NCBI GenBank assembly: GCA_016200265.1
Contig: JACQFE010000027.1
Location: 1 to 33,623 of the forward strand
Reading direction: 5' to 3'
DNA length: 33,623 nucleotides
From: Planctomycetota bacterium
GTDB taxonomy: Bacteria > Planctomycetota > Phycisphaerae > UBA1845
Of the stretch, positions 7,110 to 16,040 are shown piece by piece. A program made the position numbers and the translations under genes. The stretch's first letter is position 1; each line of letters begins with the position of its first letter. The notes under the pieces are model-generated. The model searched no databases, had not been told where the DNA came from, and worked only from the letters and a program-made list of their open reading frames with translations.

Positions 7110-9461
7110 ATGAAGAGCGATGGTGGATTCCCAATGCAAGAAGGCGGTAATACCCCTGATGACGCCGCCCGCCGCACCCAGGTTCGCGCGCTAGTCGAAG
7201 CAGCTCGCAGTCAAGCCACCAATCTCTCACAACCAGGGGACTACGCGCCTGCGAAAGCGTTGGACGACCCAAATTTCCTTCCGGGCTACAGCATTACGGA
7301 AATCATCCATCGCGGCGGCCAAGGAGTAGTATATCGAGCCCGACAGCACTCCACCGGACGGAGCGTCGCTGTGAAGATTATGCGCGAAGGGCCATTCGGC
7401 GGGCCGCGCGATCGCGCGCGTTTCGAACGAGAAGTTCAAATACTCGGCCAACTTAGCCACCCCAATATTGTGAGCATTCTCGACAGTGGCACGGCCTCGG
7501 GTAATTCCTATTTCATCATGGACCACATTCTGGGTGTGCCATTGGACCGATACGTCCAGGATGGCCAAGTGCCAATCGCTTCTGGGGATTCAGCCGATTC
7601 TGTGATTCGATCCGCAGGCCGTAACGCACAATCCTTCATCGGCGAAACCCTTCGCCTCTTTGTGAAGATCTGTGACGCGATGCATGCGGCGCACCTTCAC
7701 GGCATCATCCATCGTGACCTCAAACCCAGCAACATCTTAATTGACGCGAACGGCGAACCGCACATTTTGGACTTCGGTTTGGCAAAGTTTGATGCGGTTG
7801 GCGGTGAAGCTTCGATTGCTGCCGGGGTAACAACTACCGGCCATTTCGTCGGCTCACTACCTTGGGCCAGTCCGGAGCAGGCGGCCGGCGACTCTCGCCG
7901 GATCGATATCCGCACCGACGTGTATTCACTCGGCGTCATTCTCTACCAGGCACTCGTGGGGCGATTTCCCTATTCCGTTACTTGCAGCATTCGTGATGCA
8001 TTGGACCGGATCATTCACACTGAGCCGGCTCGCCCTAGCAGCGTGGCCCGTGGTCTCAACCACGAATTGGATACAATCGTTCTCAAGTGCCTGGCTAAGG
8101 ACCCTAAGCGGCGCTACCAATCAGCGGCCGAATTGGGGGCAGACATCCGGCGATTCCTTACCGACGAGCCGATCGTCGCTCGACCCGCAAGTCGGACCTA
8201 CCAGATGCGAAAGTTCGCGAAGCGGAACAAGGCTTTGGTCGGAGGCGTCTTTGCTGTCTTTGTTGTCCTGGTCATCGGTCTTGTCGGCATAAGCTGGGCC
8301 CTGATTCGCGCGAAAGACGCCGGTCGAGCCGCGCTTATGTCCGCGGCCAAAGCCAAGGCTGTGAACGATTTCCTTCAGAACATGCTGGCCGGAGTGGATC
8401 CTGAAAGCATTGGACCAAACGCGCTGACTGTTCGCGAGGTGCTGGACCATGCCTCCGCAAGGCTGGAAAAGGAGCTCGTTGATCAGCCGGAAGTCGCAGC
8501 TTCCATTCACCAGACGCTGGGCAAACATTACAGCACTCTGGGGCACTTCATCGAGGCCGATCAGCACCATCGCAAGGCAGTAGAACTGCGCAGGAGTCTT
8601 GCCCGGGGCAACGATCCCGAACTCGCCGAGGCGCTTTTTTATCTGGCCGCCAACCTCCAGGAAAAGCGCGATATTGTCGAGGCCGAAGCGCCTACGCGCG
8701 AGGCACTGGAGATGCGCCGCCGACTCTTCGGCCAGGAGAGCCTGCAAGTCGCGGATAGCCTGTATGACCTGGCCTCGATCCTCATTGATGAACAGCGCCC
8801 CACAGAAGCCGAGCCGCTTGCTCGTGAATCCCTTGCGATCCGCCGGCGGCTACTTGGCGCACAACACGCCAGCGTGGCTACGAGTGTGGGAATGCTCGGC
8901 TGGTGCCTGATGGCACTTGGCCGGCTTGATGAAGCCGAAGCTGCATTGCGCGACGCCGTGGAAATGGTCCGGGCGCTTCCCGGCGACAACGAGCGGGCAT
9001 TGGCCGCTCGACTTACATATCTTTCGAACCTGCTTCGCACCAGAGAAAAATATGTCGAGCAGGAGGCCGTGCTGCGCGAAGCAATCGACATTCGTACCCG
9101 CCGCCTCGCTCAAAATCACCCCGCTCTGGCATGGAATCTGTTAAATCTTGCTCAGATACGCAGGCGATTTGGCGACCTCGATGAAGCCGAGGCCGCCTGC
9201 CGCAAGGCCCTGGAGATCTACGAAAAAAAGCGGGGACCACGGCACGGGGATGTCGCGGATTGCCAGCAGCTCTTGGCGCAGATATACGAAGATCAAGGCC
9301 GGTTGGTCGAGGCACAAGCCTGGTGGAGTGCCTGCCTGGAGATGCGCCGACAGTTGCTGCCCCCCGGTCACCCGGACATTGCGTTTGCAGAAAGCGCGCT
9401 GGCAAGAAACGGTGCAGCCCAAGAGGAGATTTTCACACCTCTCCATGTGGTAAGACCATAG
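7110..9461 (+). CDS. Transmembrane Ser/Thr protein kinase with TPR repeats
   Basis: This 783-residue protein (from ATG 7110) has a Hanks-type kinase domain at about residues 60-350. It shows the glycine loop RGGQGVVY (68-75), Lys89 in VAVKI, catalytic Asp203 in HRDLKPSN, and DFGLAK at 221-226. An activation segment ends in SPEQA. An insert of about 30 residues lies before helix E. One transmembrane helix (about 377-399) follows a basic stretch. The rest (about 420-760) contains roughly seven 42-residue TPRs of the kinesin-light-chain type, recognisable by repeated EAEAxxREALExRRRL. The TPRs would face outward or into the periplasm and sense or bind a partner. The start is open: TTG 7047 overlaps the sigma gene, ATG 7110 is the first ATG, and ATG 7134 has GGTGGA upstream. 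It likely acts with the sigma factor encoded just before it, but no phosphorylation site can be inferred. Confidence 0.93.
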   Translation: MKSDGGFPMQEGGNTPDDAARRTQVRALVEAARSQATNLSQPGDYAPAKALDDPNFLPGYSITEIIHRGGQGVVYRARQHSTGRSVAVKIMREGPFGGPRDRARFEREVQILGQLSHPNIVSILDSGTASGNSYFIMDHILGVPLDRYVQDGQVPIASGDSADSVIRSAGRNAQSFIGETLRLFVKICDAMHAAHLHGIIHRDLKPSNILIDANGEPHILDFGLAKFDAVGGEASIAAGVTTTGHFVGSLPWASPEQAAGDSRRIDIRTDVYSLGVILYQALVGRFPYSVTCSIRDALDRIIHTEPARPSSVARGLNHELDTIVLKCLAKDPKRRYQSAAELGADIRRFLTDEPIVARPASRTYQMRKFAKRNKALVGGVFAVFVVLVIGLVGISWALIRAKDAGRAALMSAAKAKAVNDFLQNMLAGVDPESIGPNALTVREVLDHASARLEKELVDQPEVAASIHQTLGKHYSTLGHFIEADQHHRKAVELRRSLARGNDPELAEALFYLAANLQEKRDIVEAEAPTREALEMRRRLFGQESLQVADSLYDLASILIDEQRPTEAEPLARESLAIRRRLLGAQHASVATSVGMLGWCLMALGRLDEAEAALRDAVEMVRALPGDNERALAARLTYLSNLLRTREKYVEQEAVLREAIDIRTRRLAQNHPALAWNLLNLAQIRRRFGDLDEAEAACRKALEIYEKKRGPRHGDVADCQQLLAQIYEDQGRLVEAQAWWSACLEMRRQLLPPGHPDIAFAESALARNGAAQEEIFTPLHVVRP

Positions 9462-9533
9462 CGATTGACTTAGTCACCGGTGTTGTTCAAGTTTACCGAA
9501 TGAGTGCCGCTGACAGCCTGCTGCCAGTGCGAA

Positions 9534-9557
9534 CACCGGGCGGGCAAGCCGCCGGTG
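9534..9557. repeat. GC-rich palindrome (REP-like or weak terminator)
   Basis: CACCGGGCGG (9534-9543) pairs with CCGCCGGTG (9549-9557) around the loop GCAAG, giving nine base pairs with one bulged G. It lies 72 bases after the kinase stop codon. No T-run follows, so it is not a classical intrinsic terminator. From memory, similar CCGGCGGGCAAGCCGCCGG motifs are scattered between genes in planctomycete genomes, but other copies would be needed to call it a repeat family. Confidence 0.4.
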
Positions 9558-9850
9558 GCACCCAAGCTTTATCGTGCTTTCTGCCAAATCATTCTGCACT
9601 CTCGTACGCGAGTTCTCGCCACTCACTTGCGCCTGAAAGTGTCAACTATGCTGCGTGAAGTCTGTCGATTTTGAAATTTGAGGAGAACACAAAACACAAA
9701 ATTTGTACCCGATTAGTACCCGGAATAACTGGTCTTCGACGGTGTATAAGAGTCTCTATGGGTAAAGTGTGGTCATTTGAATTCCACTTTATTCTCGCAA
9801 AATCAGCAATTCTGGCTCAAGAACGAAGTTTTCGGTGGGCCGGAACGGAG

Positions 9851-9873
9851 ATTCGATTCCCCCCGCCCCCGCC
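9851..9873 (+). other. tRNA/tmRNA 3'-end-like sequence, possible attachment-site remnant
   Basis: ATTCGATTCC followed by CCCCGCCCCCGCC has the form of a T-loop (TTCGATT), the 3' half of a T-stem and an acceptor 3' strand, as in the tail of tmRNA or a tRNA. The 5' half of the T-stem (GGAGA, 9847-9851) pairs only partly. No matching acceptor 5' strand (GGGGGCG) is present upstream, so this is not a functional RNA gene. Such isolated tails mark att sites where elements integrated into a tRNA or ssrA gene. This is speculative. Confidence 0.2.
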
Positions 9874-9901
9874 GACTCCGCGTTGAAGCCGCTGAACATT
9901 G

Positions 9902-9923
9902 AAGCCGATCTCGGCTTTCTTTC
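9902..9923 (+). terminator. Candidate intrinsic terminator hairpin
   Basis: AAGCCG (9902-9907) pairs with CGGCTT (9912-9917) across the loop ATCT, followed by TCTTTC. The stem is short and the T-tract is interrupted. It lies about 440 bases beyond the kinase stop, so its link to that transcript is uncertain. Confidence 0.25.
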
Positions 9924-10081
9924 AGCGTCACCCATTGGCCAATGATTCTACGAAGAACCAACGACGCCGATTAGCCTTGCGCAGCGCCCCGTGCGCGTCT
10001 GAGCTACCCCAAGTTCCGCAATTCGGCGATTAAAGCGGCCTTGGCGTGGGTGCCAGGGCCGGTCGCAGGCGAAAGTCGTGA

Positions 10082-11043
10082 CTACATTTGTTCCACCTCG
10101 CGGATGGTTCGCATTCGTTGGGGCAATCGAAGTCCTAGGCGCTGGAGCAGCACCTTTTGTGCTTCGTCCGGGGTGGTCACGCAGCGAACTCGAATGTTGT
10201 GCTCCGGACCGTCATTGTGTTCCCGGACCTTGTTTTGTTCCTGACCATTTTGGTACCGGGCTTTGAGCACCACATCGCCGCTCTTGATCTTTGCGAACTC
10301 CTCCACCAGAGTGCGCGAAGCATCGCCCAACCCCGCGCCGCGCATCCACTGAGCGAGCGCCTTCCATGGAACATACGCCAGGAAACAAACCAGGATGTGG
10401 GCTCGAACGCGATCTTCATTTTGATGCCAGATGGGGCGGATGGCCAGTTCATCGTTGGTGATGCGAAACGCCCACCCGGCTTCGGTGAGTTGGATGTATC
10501 GCTTCCACAGCGTGGCCGGATTGAGATCGTTTAGATTCGTTCGCAGCAGATAACAGCCCTCGGATAACGCATTCCAATCCGACCGGCGGAGATTCCGACT
10601 CCAGGTAATCGACAACCGCACCTTGCCTGTGAGATTCGGAATCGTCGCGATTTTGACCTCGAAAGCGCCCGATGCTCGTCAGTAGCGTTCCTTGATTCGT
10701 CCCAGCCATTGATGGCCGACGGCCTGGTCTTTCAGCCGCCCGCTCTCCGCGCTGGCCTGAAGCTTCTTGAGCTTGCCTTCCATCCGCTCCAGGAGGCGAT
10801 CGTGCATGGCCTTCTCTTTCTCGCGGTGATCGCAGAATCGTGCAATGGTAAGGTCGCCACCACCACCCACGGCACGTCTTCACGGCCGTCCGGGACCAGA
10901 CGGATCAGCAACGCATTCAAACCCAGCAGTCGCCACAGCCCCAAAGCCAACCAGAAATCGCCGAAATCGCGGAGATGTTTCAGGCGGATGTCCCTGAGCT
11001 TGACCAGCAGCGGTTCGTCAACCTGCGCGAATTTTCTCGAATT
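10082..11043 (-). pseudogene. Decayed IS4/IS1634-type transposase lacking its DDE core
   Basis: Three minus-strand pieces read as parts of one transposase family that I recognise. Bases 11043-10855 encode KFAQVDEPLLVKLRDIRLK and DFWLALGLWRLLGLNALL. Bases 10849-10681 encode TIARFC and then EGKLKKLQASAESGRLKDQ. Bases 10678-10082 encode ASGAFEVKI, LRTNL, the WKRYIQLTEAGWAFRI, RPIWHQNEDRVRAHILVCF segment and a C-terminus ending LGLRLPQRM. Lesions visible: a one-base loss near 10850 shifts the frame; at about 10832 TIARFC jumps straight to REKEKAM, skipping the roughly 300 residues that would hold the DDE catalytic residues; and a TGA at 10679-10677 replaces the usual Trp codon in RYWRASGAF. The N-terminus is also missing. 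It cannot encode an active enzyme, and no inverted repeats were identified. Confidence 0.85.
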
Positions 11044-11141
11044 GTCTGTTTCATGAGCCCCTCCATACCCGAAAATCCAGGGCATACCATTCACTGACTC
11101 AGAGCGTGATTCCCGTTCGCACGTGCAGAGATCTCGTTCGT

Positions 11142-13541
11142 CTATCGAGCGCGTCGTCCCGTGCGTGTGGACTGGCTGATCGCGATACAATCGCTGGCGC
11201 GGAAAGGTGTCCCGTCGATCAGCTTCCCGTCCAGCACCAGGCGTACCGAACTGCCCGGCGTCATCGCCCCCAACTCCAACACGTCCCGGAGGTCACTTCG
11301 CGAGAAGCTCATCACTTTGTCCATGATCCCGTCTCCGGCCAAGGCCGTACAACCGCAAACCAGCCCGGACGAAACAGCGGCGACATCCATCGTCCGAATT
11401 GCTGATGGCCCGAAACGGCGGAACACGGGTTGGATTCGCCCACCAATTCCGTCGGCTCGCGACAGCAAAAGCGAATCCTGGTTGACACGGTGGACGTCGA
11501 AATCCGGCGTTCCGACCAACGCCACCTTGAGAAATCGACGACCAGGTTTGCTGACATCAAGAGTCTTTGGGCATGATGCTGACATCACCTGCATTTGCAC
11601 CGGCGGGCGAAGCAGTTGCATCGCGTCAACGACCCGTTTCACGGCCTCATTCACTGCGGCCGCAGACCCCGAAGGATCCGACTCGAGTAACTGCCTGGCC
11701 TGCTGCACGCGGTTGTACGCCGCTCGCACCAAGTCTGATGCGCTCTGCGAAACCTCAACACCAACTTCTTCAACAGTATCATGAAGGAGGGTTTCCGCTG
11801 TGGCGCTTAGTTGCACGCCCGCATGGCAGAGTGTTGATCGCGCCGCGGCGCAATCCTCTTCGTTCAACGCTGCAACTTCGGCCTCCAACTGATCCTGCGC
11901 CCAGCTCAATCCCTCCAACGCATGATCTCGAAACGACAACGGCACCAACACCGAGAAGCCGGCGATTGGAGGTTGGGATGTGCGAAGGAACGGCGGAAGA
12001 AGTGGGTTTACGTCGTTATAAAAGATCGAGGTTAACATTGAACTATGTGGGATCAGAATGCGCCCGTCGCTGGTGATGCCGACAACGCCTTCATGCGTGT
12101 CCCGAAGGGGCGTCACGCCGGTGAGACTTCCATCCAGCGGACTCACCGACGCGAGGACCGTCACCTCTGGCTGTGTCAGCTTTGTGTCACTGTCTGGAAC
12201 CGCGAATTCGTAGCCCAGTACCAACGACACCCAGACTTGTGACGGAGTCACGGAGACGACGCTGTTGGTCCGGGCTATCGGGAGACCAGTAGGGAATGCC
12301 GAGTTCGGAAGGATTCGCGGAAGGAACGACGCTGCAAGCCCGTCGTAGTTCACTTGCCATCGAACCGACCCGTCCCTGGGGTCGAGGGCGATAAGCACTT
12401 CCCCACTTGCGGTGTACACAGTGCCGTCGAGACCGACGGCCGGTGCCGCCACTTTGGCCGCGCCGCTTGCCCGCCAGTTCTCCTGCCCGGTCTCGGCGTC
12501 GAACGCGATCAGCACACCATTGGCGTCAACCGCGTAGACGCGGAGGCTATCGGGAGAAATCACCGGGCTCGTCCCACTCGGCCCCACGATGCGCGGCTGG
12601 AAAGCAATTTGAAGATGGTCGTCAAGAACATCGATTCCGTAGAGAACCGCCTCGTCGGGTGTATTCCCAACGGCAGTAATGTAGATTCGTCCCGTCTCGG
12701 GGTGGACGCACGGCGTATTTGTCACCTCCTGGGTGTATCCGAAGAAGCTATCGAAAACGGTTTGCTTGACCGCCGAGTCCATCAGTCCGTTGGCCCACAA
12801 GCCAGGTGAAGCACTCGGACCGCTCGGACCGCGCCCGCCAGGAAGGTCCAGGATGGGAAATGCCAGTGAACCATCCTGTCGATCGAATAACGCCACCTTG
12901 CCGTTGGTCGTCACGCCGCCCACATACCTGTCCTTCACCAGAACGGCGGTTGCCATGTAGCTGTCCGGATCGGGCAAGGGTGTGACCCATTTCACTTTGC
13001 CGTCTGGCGAGAACGCCCAAAACTGATTGAGGTCGGAAACATAAACGTCGCCGGACGTGTCTGTCACCGCGGCACTGTAAACAACCCCTGAATCCAGATC
13101 ATCGAGCGTGGTTTGGGGATCGCTTTCCCAGAGCAGATGACCGGCAGAATCGAACGCATGGAGATGGCTGGTGCCCGGTCCTTGTCCAGTGGTGACATAG
13201 ATTCTCCCTCCGGGCGCCGCCGTCGGCACGATCTTTACAACCGCTCCGTCGAGCGCCGACCATTGGACTCGAAGGGCATGGGAAGCCTCCTGGGGGGCGA
13301 AGCCTGAGTTCCGCGCATCGCCATGAATCGTGGACCAGCCCTGTTTTGCATACGCGTCCAGTGCCTGCATGTCGCATACGCTGCAACAGTCCTGAGTGCA
13401 CGTTTCATTGTTCACCACAAGAAGGGAGGATGCTGCTTGTCGCGCGGACTCCGACCGCGTCGCGAGGTTTTCCGCCTGAGGCGCAAGTGCAAGCATCCCG
13501 ACCGTCACTTTCATCGCCGCGAGTATCAACGTCTCGAGCAT
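11142..13541 (-). CDS. PQQ-type beta-propeller envelope protein (paralogue of 13635-16040)
   Basis: This 799-residue protein has GGAGAGGTG directly before the ATG. Residues about 68-480 are a run of beta-propeller blades with the typical planctomycete PQQ-like pattern: IHGDARNSGFAP, the GPGTSHLHAFD segment, LLWESD, QFWAFSPDGKVKW, LIAFDAETGQENW and LIALDPRDGSVRW. A helical linker (about 560-660) precedes a C-terminal domain with TPDFDVHRV, LLLSRADGIG, CGC and LIDGTPFRASDC, which I recall from other planctomycete secreted proteins. The N-terminus (MLETLILAAMKVTVGMLAL) is hydrophobic but not a textbook signal peptide, and is followed by a Cys cluster at 48-56 (CxxxCCxxC). It is 93 bases after its paralogue and likely co-transcribed. 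No enzyme residues are evident, so a binding or scaffold role in the envelope is the best guess. Confidence 0.85.
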   Translation of the reverse strand: MLETLILAAMKVTVGMLALAPQAENLATRSESARQAASSLLVVNNETCTQDCCSVCDMQALDAYAKQGWSTIHGDARNSGFAPQEASHALRVQWSALDGAVVKIVPTAAPGGRIYVTTGQGPGTSHLHAFDSAGHLLWESDPQTTLDDLDSGVVYSAAVTDTSGDVYVSDLNQFWAFSPDGKVKWVTPLPDPDSYMATAVLVKDRYVGGVTTNGKVALFDRQDGSLAFPILDLPGGRGPSGPSASPGLWANGLMDSAVKQTVFDSFFGYTQEVTNTPCVHPETGRIYITAVGNTPDEAVLYGIDVLDDHLQIAFQPRIVGPSGTSPVISPDSLRVYAVDANGVLIAFDAETGQENWRASGAAKVAAPAVGLDGTVYTASGEVLIALDPRDGSVRWQVNYDGLAASFLPRILPNSAFPTGLPIARTNSVVSVTPSQVWVSLVLGYEFAVPDSDTKLTQPEVTVLASVSPLDGSLTGVTPLRDTHEGVVGITSDGRILIPHSSMLTSIFYNDVNPLLPPFLRTSQPPIAGFSVLVPLSFRDHALEGLSWAQDQLEAEVAALNEEDCAAARSTLCHAGVQLSATAETLLHDTVEEVGVEVSQSASDLVRAAYNRVQQARQLLESDPSGSAAAVNEAVKRVVDAMQLLRPPVQMQVMSASCPKTLDVSKPGRRFLKVALVGTPDFDVHRVNQDSLLLSRADGIGGRIQPVFRRFGPSAIRTMDVAAVSSGLVCGCTALAGDGIMDKVMSFSRSDLRDVLELGAMTPGSSVRLVLDGKLIDGTPFRASDCIAISQSTRTGRRAR

Positions 13542-13634
13542 ATTTCACCTCTCCATATTGATTGAAATCGGAAGGCTCCAACACGAATCGGCGCCGGGCG
13601 ACAGGAGCCTGAATACGTCGCCGGTTCCCGAAGA

Positions 13635-16040
13635 TTACGGCTCGGAGTGCGGGTTACCGTCACGCCCCGACCGCGCCGTAGCGATGGTCATGCAATCCTC
13701 ACCCCGAAACACGCTCCCATCAATAAGCAATCCTCGCAGCGTTAGAGGGATGGATGTGTCTACGCCGACGGAACTCAACTTTAAGACCCGCACGAGTTTC
13801 CGAGCTGAGAAGGAAAGAATTCGATCGGGTTCGCCATCGGGCTGGGCATCGGAGCATGTACACGCGTTGGCGCCATGCGGGCCAGTCACATCCTTGACTC
13901 GTCCCAAGGCTCGTATTGGATGGACCACCTCTCCGATGCCATCGGAACGGGCGAGCGTTAAGGAACCAAGGTCTAACCGCGTAATGTCGAAGTCGGGACG
14001 ACCGATGATCACGACGTCAACTATCTCATCCGAACGCGGTCGCTGCTTGAGAACGTTGGGGCATCGATCCAATTGGATGTCGATGTCGATGACCGACCGG
14101 GCCACGAGCGTTGAGTGAGCTTGTCCCGATACTGCGGCAGCGGCAGCAAGTTCCACTGCCGCCATCTCCGGTTCTTTCGGAATGCTGTTCACCGTGGATT
14201 GAAGGTGGTCGCGCGCATTGGAAACGCGCTCGCGAACCTGATTCAGCGTTACCGCGTCAAGCTCCATTCCGATGTCGCCGCTGAGGGTTGCGGCCAGTGC
14301 CTCCAGTTGCGCGCCTCCGCGACTGATGGAAGCCTTTACCGTGTCGTAATCGGCGTTCGGCAATGCCGAGAGCGCCTCGCTGATTAAGGTCTGAACCCAT
14401 TCAAGGCCGGAGGCCACATGCTCGGCATACGAAATCGGAGCAAGTGCCGTCAGGCCGGCCATCGGTGGCCCCGGAGATCGCCAAAAGGCCGGAAGCTGCG
14501 GATCTATCTGATAGAAGAAAATCGAGCTCAGCAGCGCCGCATGTGAGCAATAGATGCGGCCATCGGCGGCGATGGAAATAATTCCTTCGCTCGTGTCACG
14601 CAGAAGTGTGACATGCGCCAGGGAGCCGTCGGCGGGATTTACGGCGGCGAGTACAGTCATTTGCGGTTGGAGAAGCTCCGTTCCAGTGTCCGCGTTGACG
14701 AATTCGTAACCCAGCACGAGCGCGACCCAGAGAGTGTCTGCTGACACGGAGATGACACTGTTCGTCCGCGTAACAGGCAATCCGGTCGGGAATGCGCTGC
14801 TGGGAGGCCGTGGGCGTAGGTAGGTCTCCGCCAGGGAATCGTAGTTTCTGCTCCACAGAACGGTGCCGCTTTGACCGTCGAGGGCAGTTAGGTTGGCCCC
14901 GGTGCCAACGTATACGGTTCCATGCGGACCGACTGCGGGGGCTGCTGAAGAGGTGATATCATGCGCCGACCAGACGACGGCGCCGGTACCTGCGTCAAAC
15001 GCCGTCAAGACCCGGTCGCCTCCGACGGCGTAAACCAGACCGCCATCAGGCGCAATCGAAGGGCTGGTACCGCTGCCGCCCACCATGGGCGCTTCGAACG
15101 CAATTCGCACTTCGTGGTCTACAATGTCGAGCCCGTAGAGTGCTCCCTCCGATGCTTTCGAACCTGAGCCGGTAATGAAGATTCGGCCGGTTCGCGCATC
15201 CACCGATGGCGTGTTGGCAACCTCGACGTTGAAGCCGTAGAACGCGTGGAAGATAACCTCGATGATCAATGAGTCCATCAAACCACCGGCCCACAGCCCG
15301 GGCGGAACATCAGGACCGGGTGGACCAAGTCCGCCGGGCAAGTCGAACAGGGGAACGGCGAGAGTTCCATCGCTACGGTTGTAAAACAGAACTTGGCCGG
15401 CGGTCGAAACTCCGCCTACGAGTCCATCCGGAGTGAATACCGCGGATACAAGACCGAAGCCGAACAATGGCAGAGGTGACACCCACTTGACGCTCCCGTC
15501 GGAATGAAAGGCCCAAAATTGATTCGCGTCACCAACGTAGACATCGCCATCGCAGTCGATCAAGGGCGCACTGCCGACAGCGCCGGAGTCGAAATCATCA
15601 AAACTGGCTTGAGGCACAGACTCCCAGAGGAGGTTCCCGTCGCGATCGAAAGCGTGCAGGTGGCTGGTGCCGGGACCTTGGCCGGTCGTGATGTAAAGAT
15701 TGCCTTCCGGACCAATCGTGGGCGCGACGAGCGTCGCCGCACCGTCCAACGCAGTCCAAAGGACCCGATTTGCGCGTGGCGCGGCGAAGGGCGCAAAATT
15801 CGAATTGGCAAAGTCCCCGTGAACCGTAGGCCAAGACGTCGGAGCGAGTGCTCCGGTGGATTCGGGTGCCACATCGCGGGCCGCTAGGGACTCTGTTTCA
15901 GCAATTTTGGAAGAAGATGAACTTTCTTTGATTTGCTCTAGGGCAGGCGTCTGCCCAAATGCAGAACCGGCCCATACAACGAGAAATGCTGCGCAAGACG
16001 CGCGCAGGTGACCGCAAGCTCTACGTAAGTTTTGATACAT
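13635..16040 (-). CDS. PQQ-type beta-propeller secreted protein, first of a tandem pair
   Basis: This 801-residue protein has a clear signal peptide (1-29, FLVVWAGSAFG before Q). Its propeller region and C-terminal domain parallel those of the product of 11142-13541 nearly end to end. Shared landmarks are VHGDFANSNFAP, GPGTSHLHAFDRDG, LFDLPGGLGPPGP, TGLPVTRTNSVISV, LVLGYEF, LLRDTSEGIISI, the RPDFDITRLDLGSLTLARSD segment and a Cys pair (CTC) before the terminal LIDGSVFRGEDC. Its ATG overlaps the stop of the upstream 65-residue ORF (TAATG), and GGAGG lies eight bases upstream, so translation is probably coupled. It lacks the Cys cluster of its paralogue's N-terminus. The function is unknown; beta-propeller folding and an extracytoplasmic location are the supported statements. 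Confidence 0.87.
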   Translation of the reverse strand: MYQNLRRACGHLRASCAAFLVVWAGSAFGQTPALEQIKESSSSSKIAETESLAARDVAPESTGALAPTSWPTVHGDFANSNFAPFAAPRANRVLWTALDGAATLVAPTIGPEGNLYITTGQGPGTSHLHAFDRDGNLLWESVPQASFDDFDSGAVGSAPLIDCDGDVYVGDANQFWAFHSDGSVKWVSPLPLFGFGLVSAVFTPDGLVGGVSTAGQVLFYNRSDGTLAVPLFDLPGGLGPPGPDVPPGLWAGGLMDSLIIEVIFHAFYGFNVEVANTPSVDARTGRIFITGSGSKASEGALYGLDIVDHEVRIAFEAPMVGGSGTSPSIAPDGGLVYAVGGDRVLTAFDAGTGAVVWSAHDITSSAAPAVGPHGTVYVGTGANLTALDGQSGTVLWSRNYDSLAETYLRPRPPSSAFPTGLPVTRTNSVISVSADTLWVALVLGYEFVNADTGTELLQPQMTVLAAVNPADGSLAHVTLLRDTSEGIISIAADGRIYCSHAALLSSIFFYQIDPQLPAFWRSPGPPMAGLTALAPISYAEHVASGLEWVQTLISEALSALPNADYDTVKASISRGGAQLEALAATLSGDIGMELDAVTLNQVRERVSNARDHLQSTVNSIPKEPEMAAVELAAAAAVSGQAHSTLVARSVIDIDIQLDRCPNVLKQRPRSDEIVDVVIIGRPDFDITRLDLGSLTLARSDGIGEVVHPIRALGRVKDVTGPHGANACTCSDAQPDGEPDRILSFSARKLVRVLKLSSVGVDTSIPLTLRGLLIDGSVFRGEDCMTIATARSGRDGNPHSEP

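Larger units (their letters stand above)
9462..10081. other. Gene-poor stretch between kinase and transposase remnant
   Basis: No convincing coding region is visible in these 620 bases; the short open frames lack family motifs and ribosome binding sites. The region holds a GC-rich palindrome (9534-9557), a sequence resembling the 3' end of a tRNA or tmRNA (9851-9873) and a short hairpin with a T-rich tail (9902-9922). A direct repeat of GTACCCG occurs near 9707-9724. The stretch borders a decayed transposon and may be debris of an integrated element. Confidence 0.5.

Noticed and set aside
9720..9873. Possible tmRNA gene (TTCGACGG and a tRNA-like tail)
   Set aside because: The two parts are only about 150 bases apart, the acceptor strands do not pair and no tag reading frame is visible. 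Only an att-site remnant is considered.
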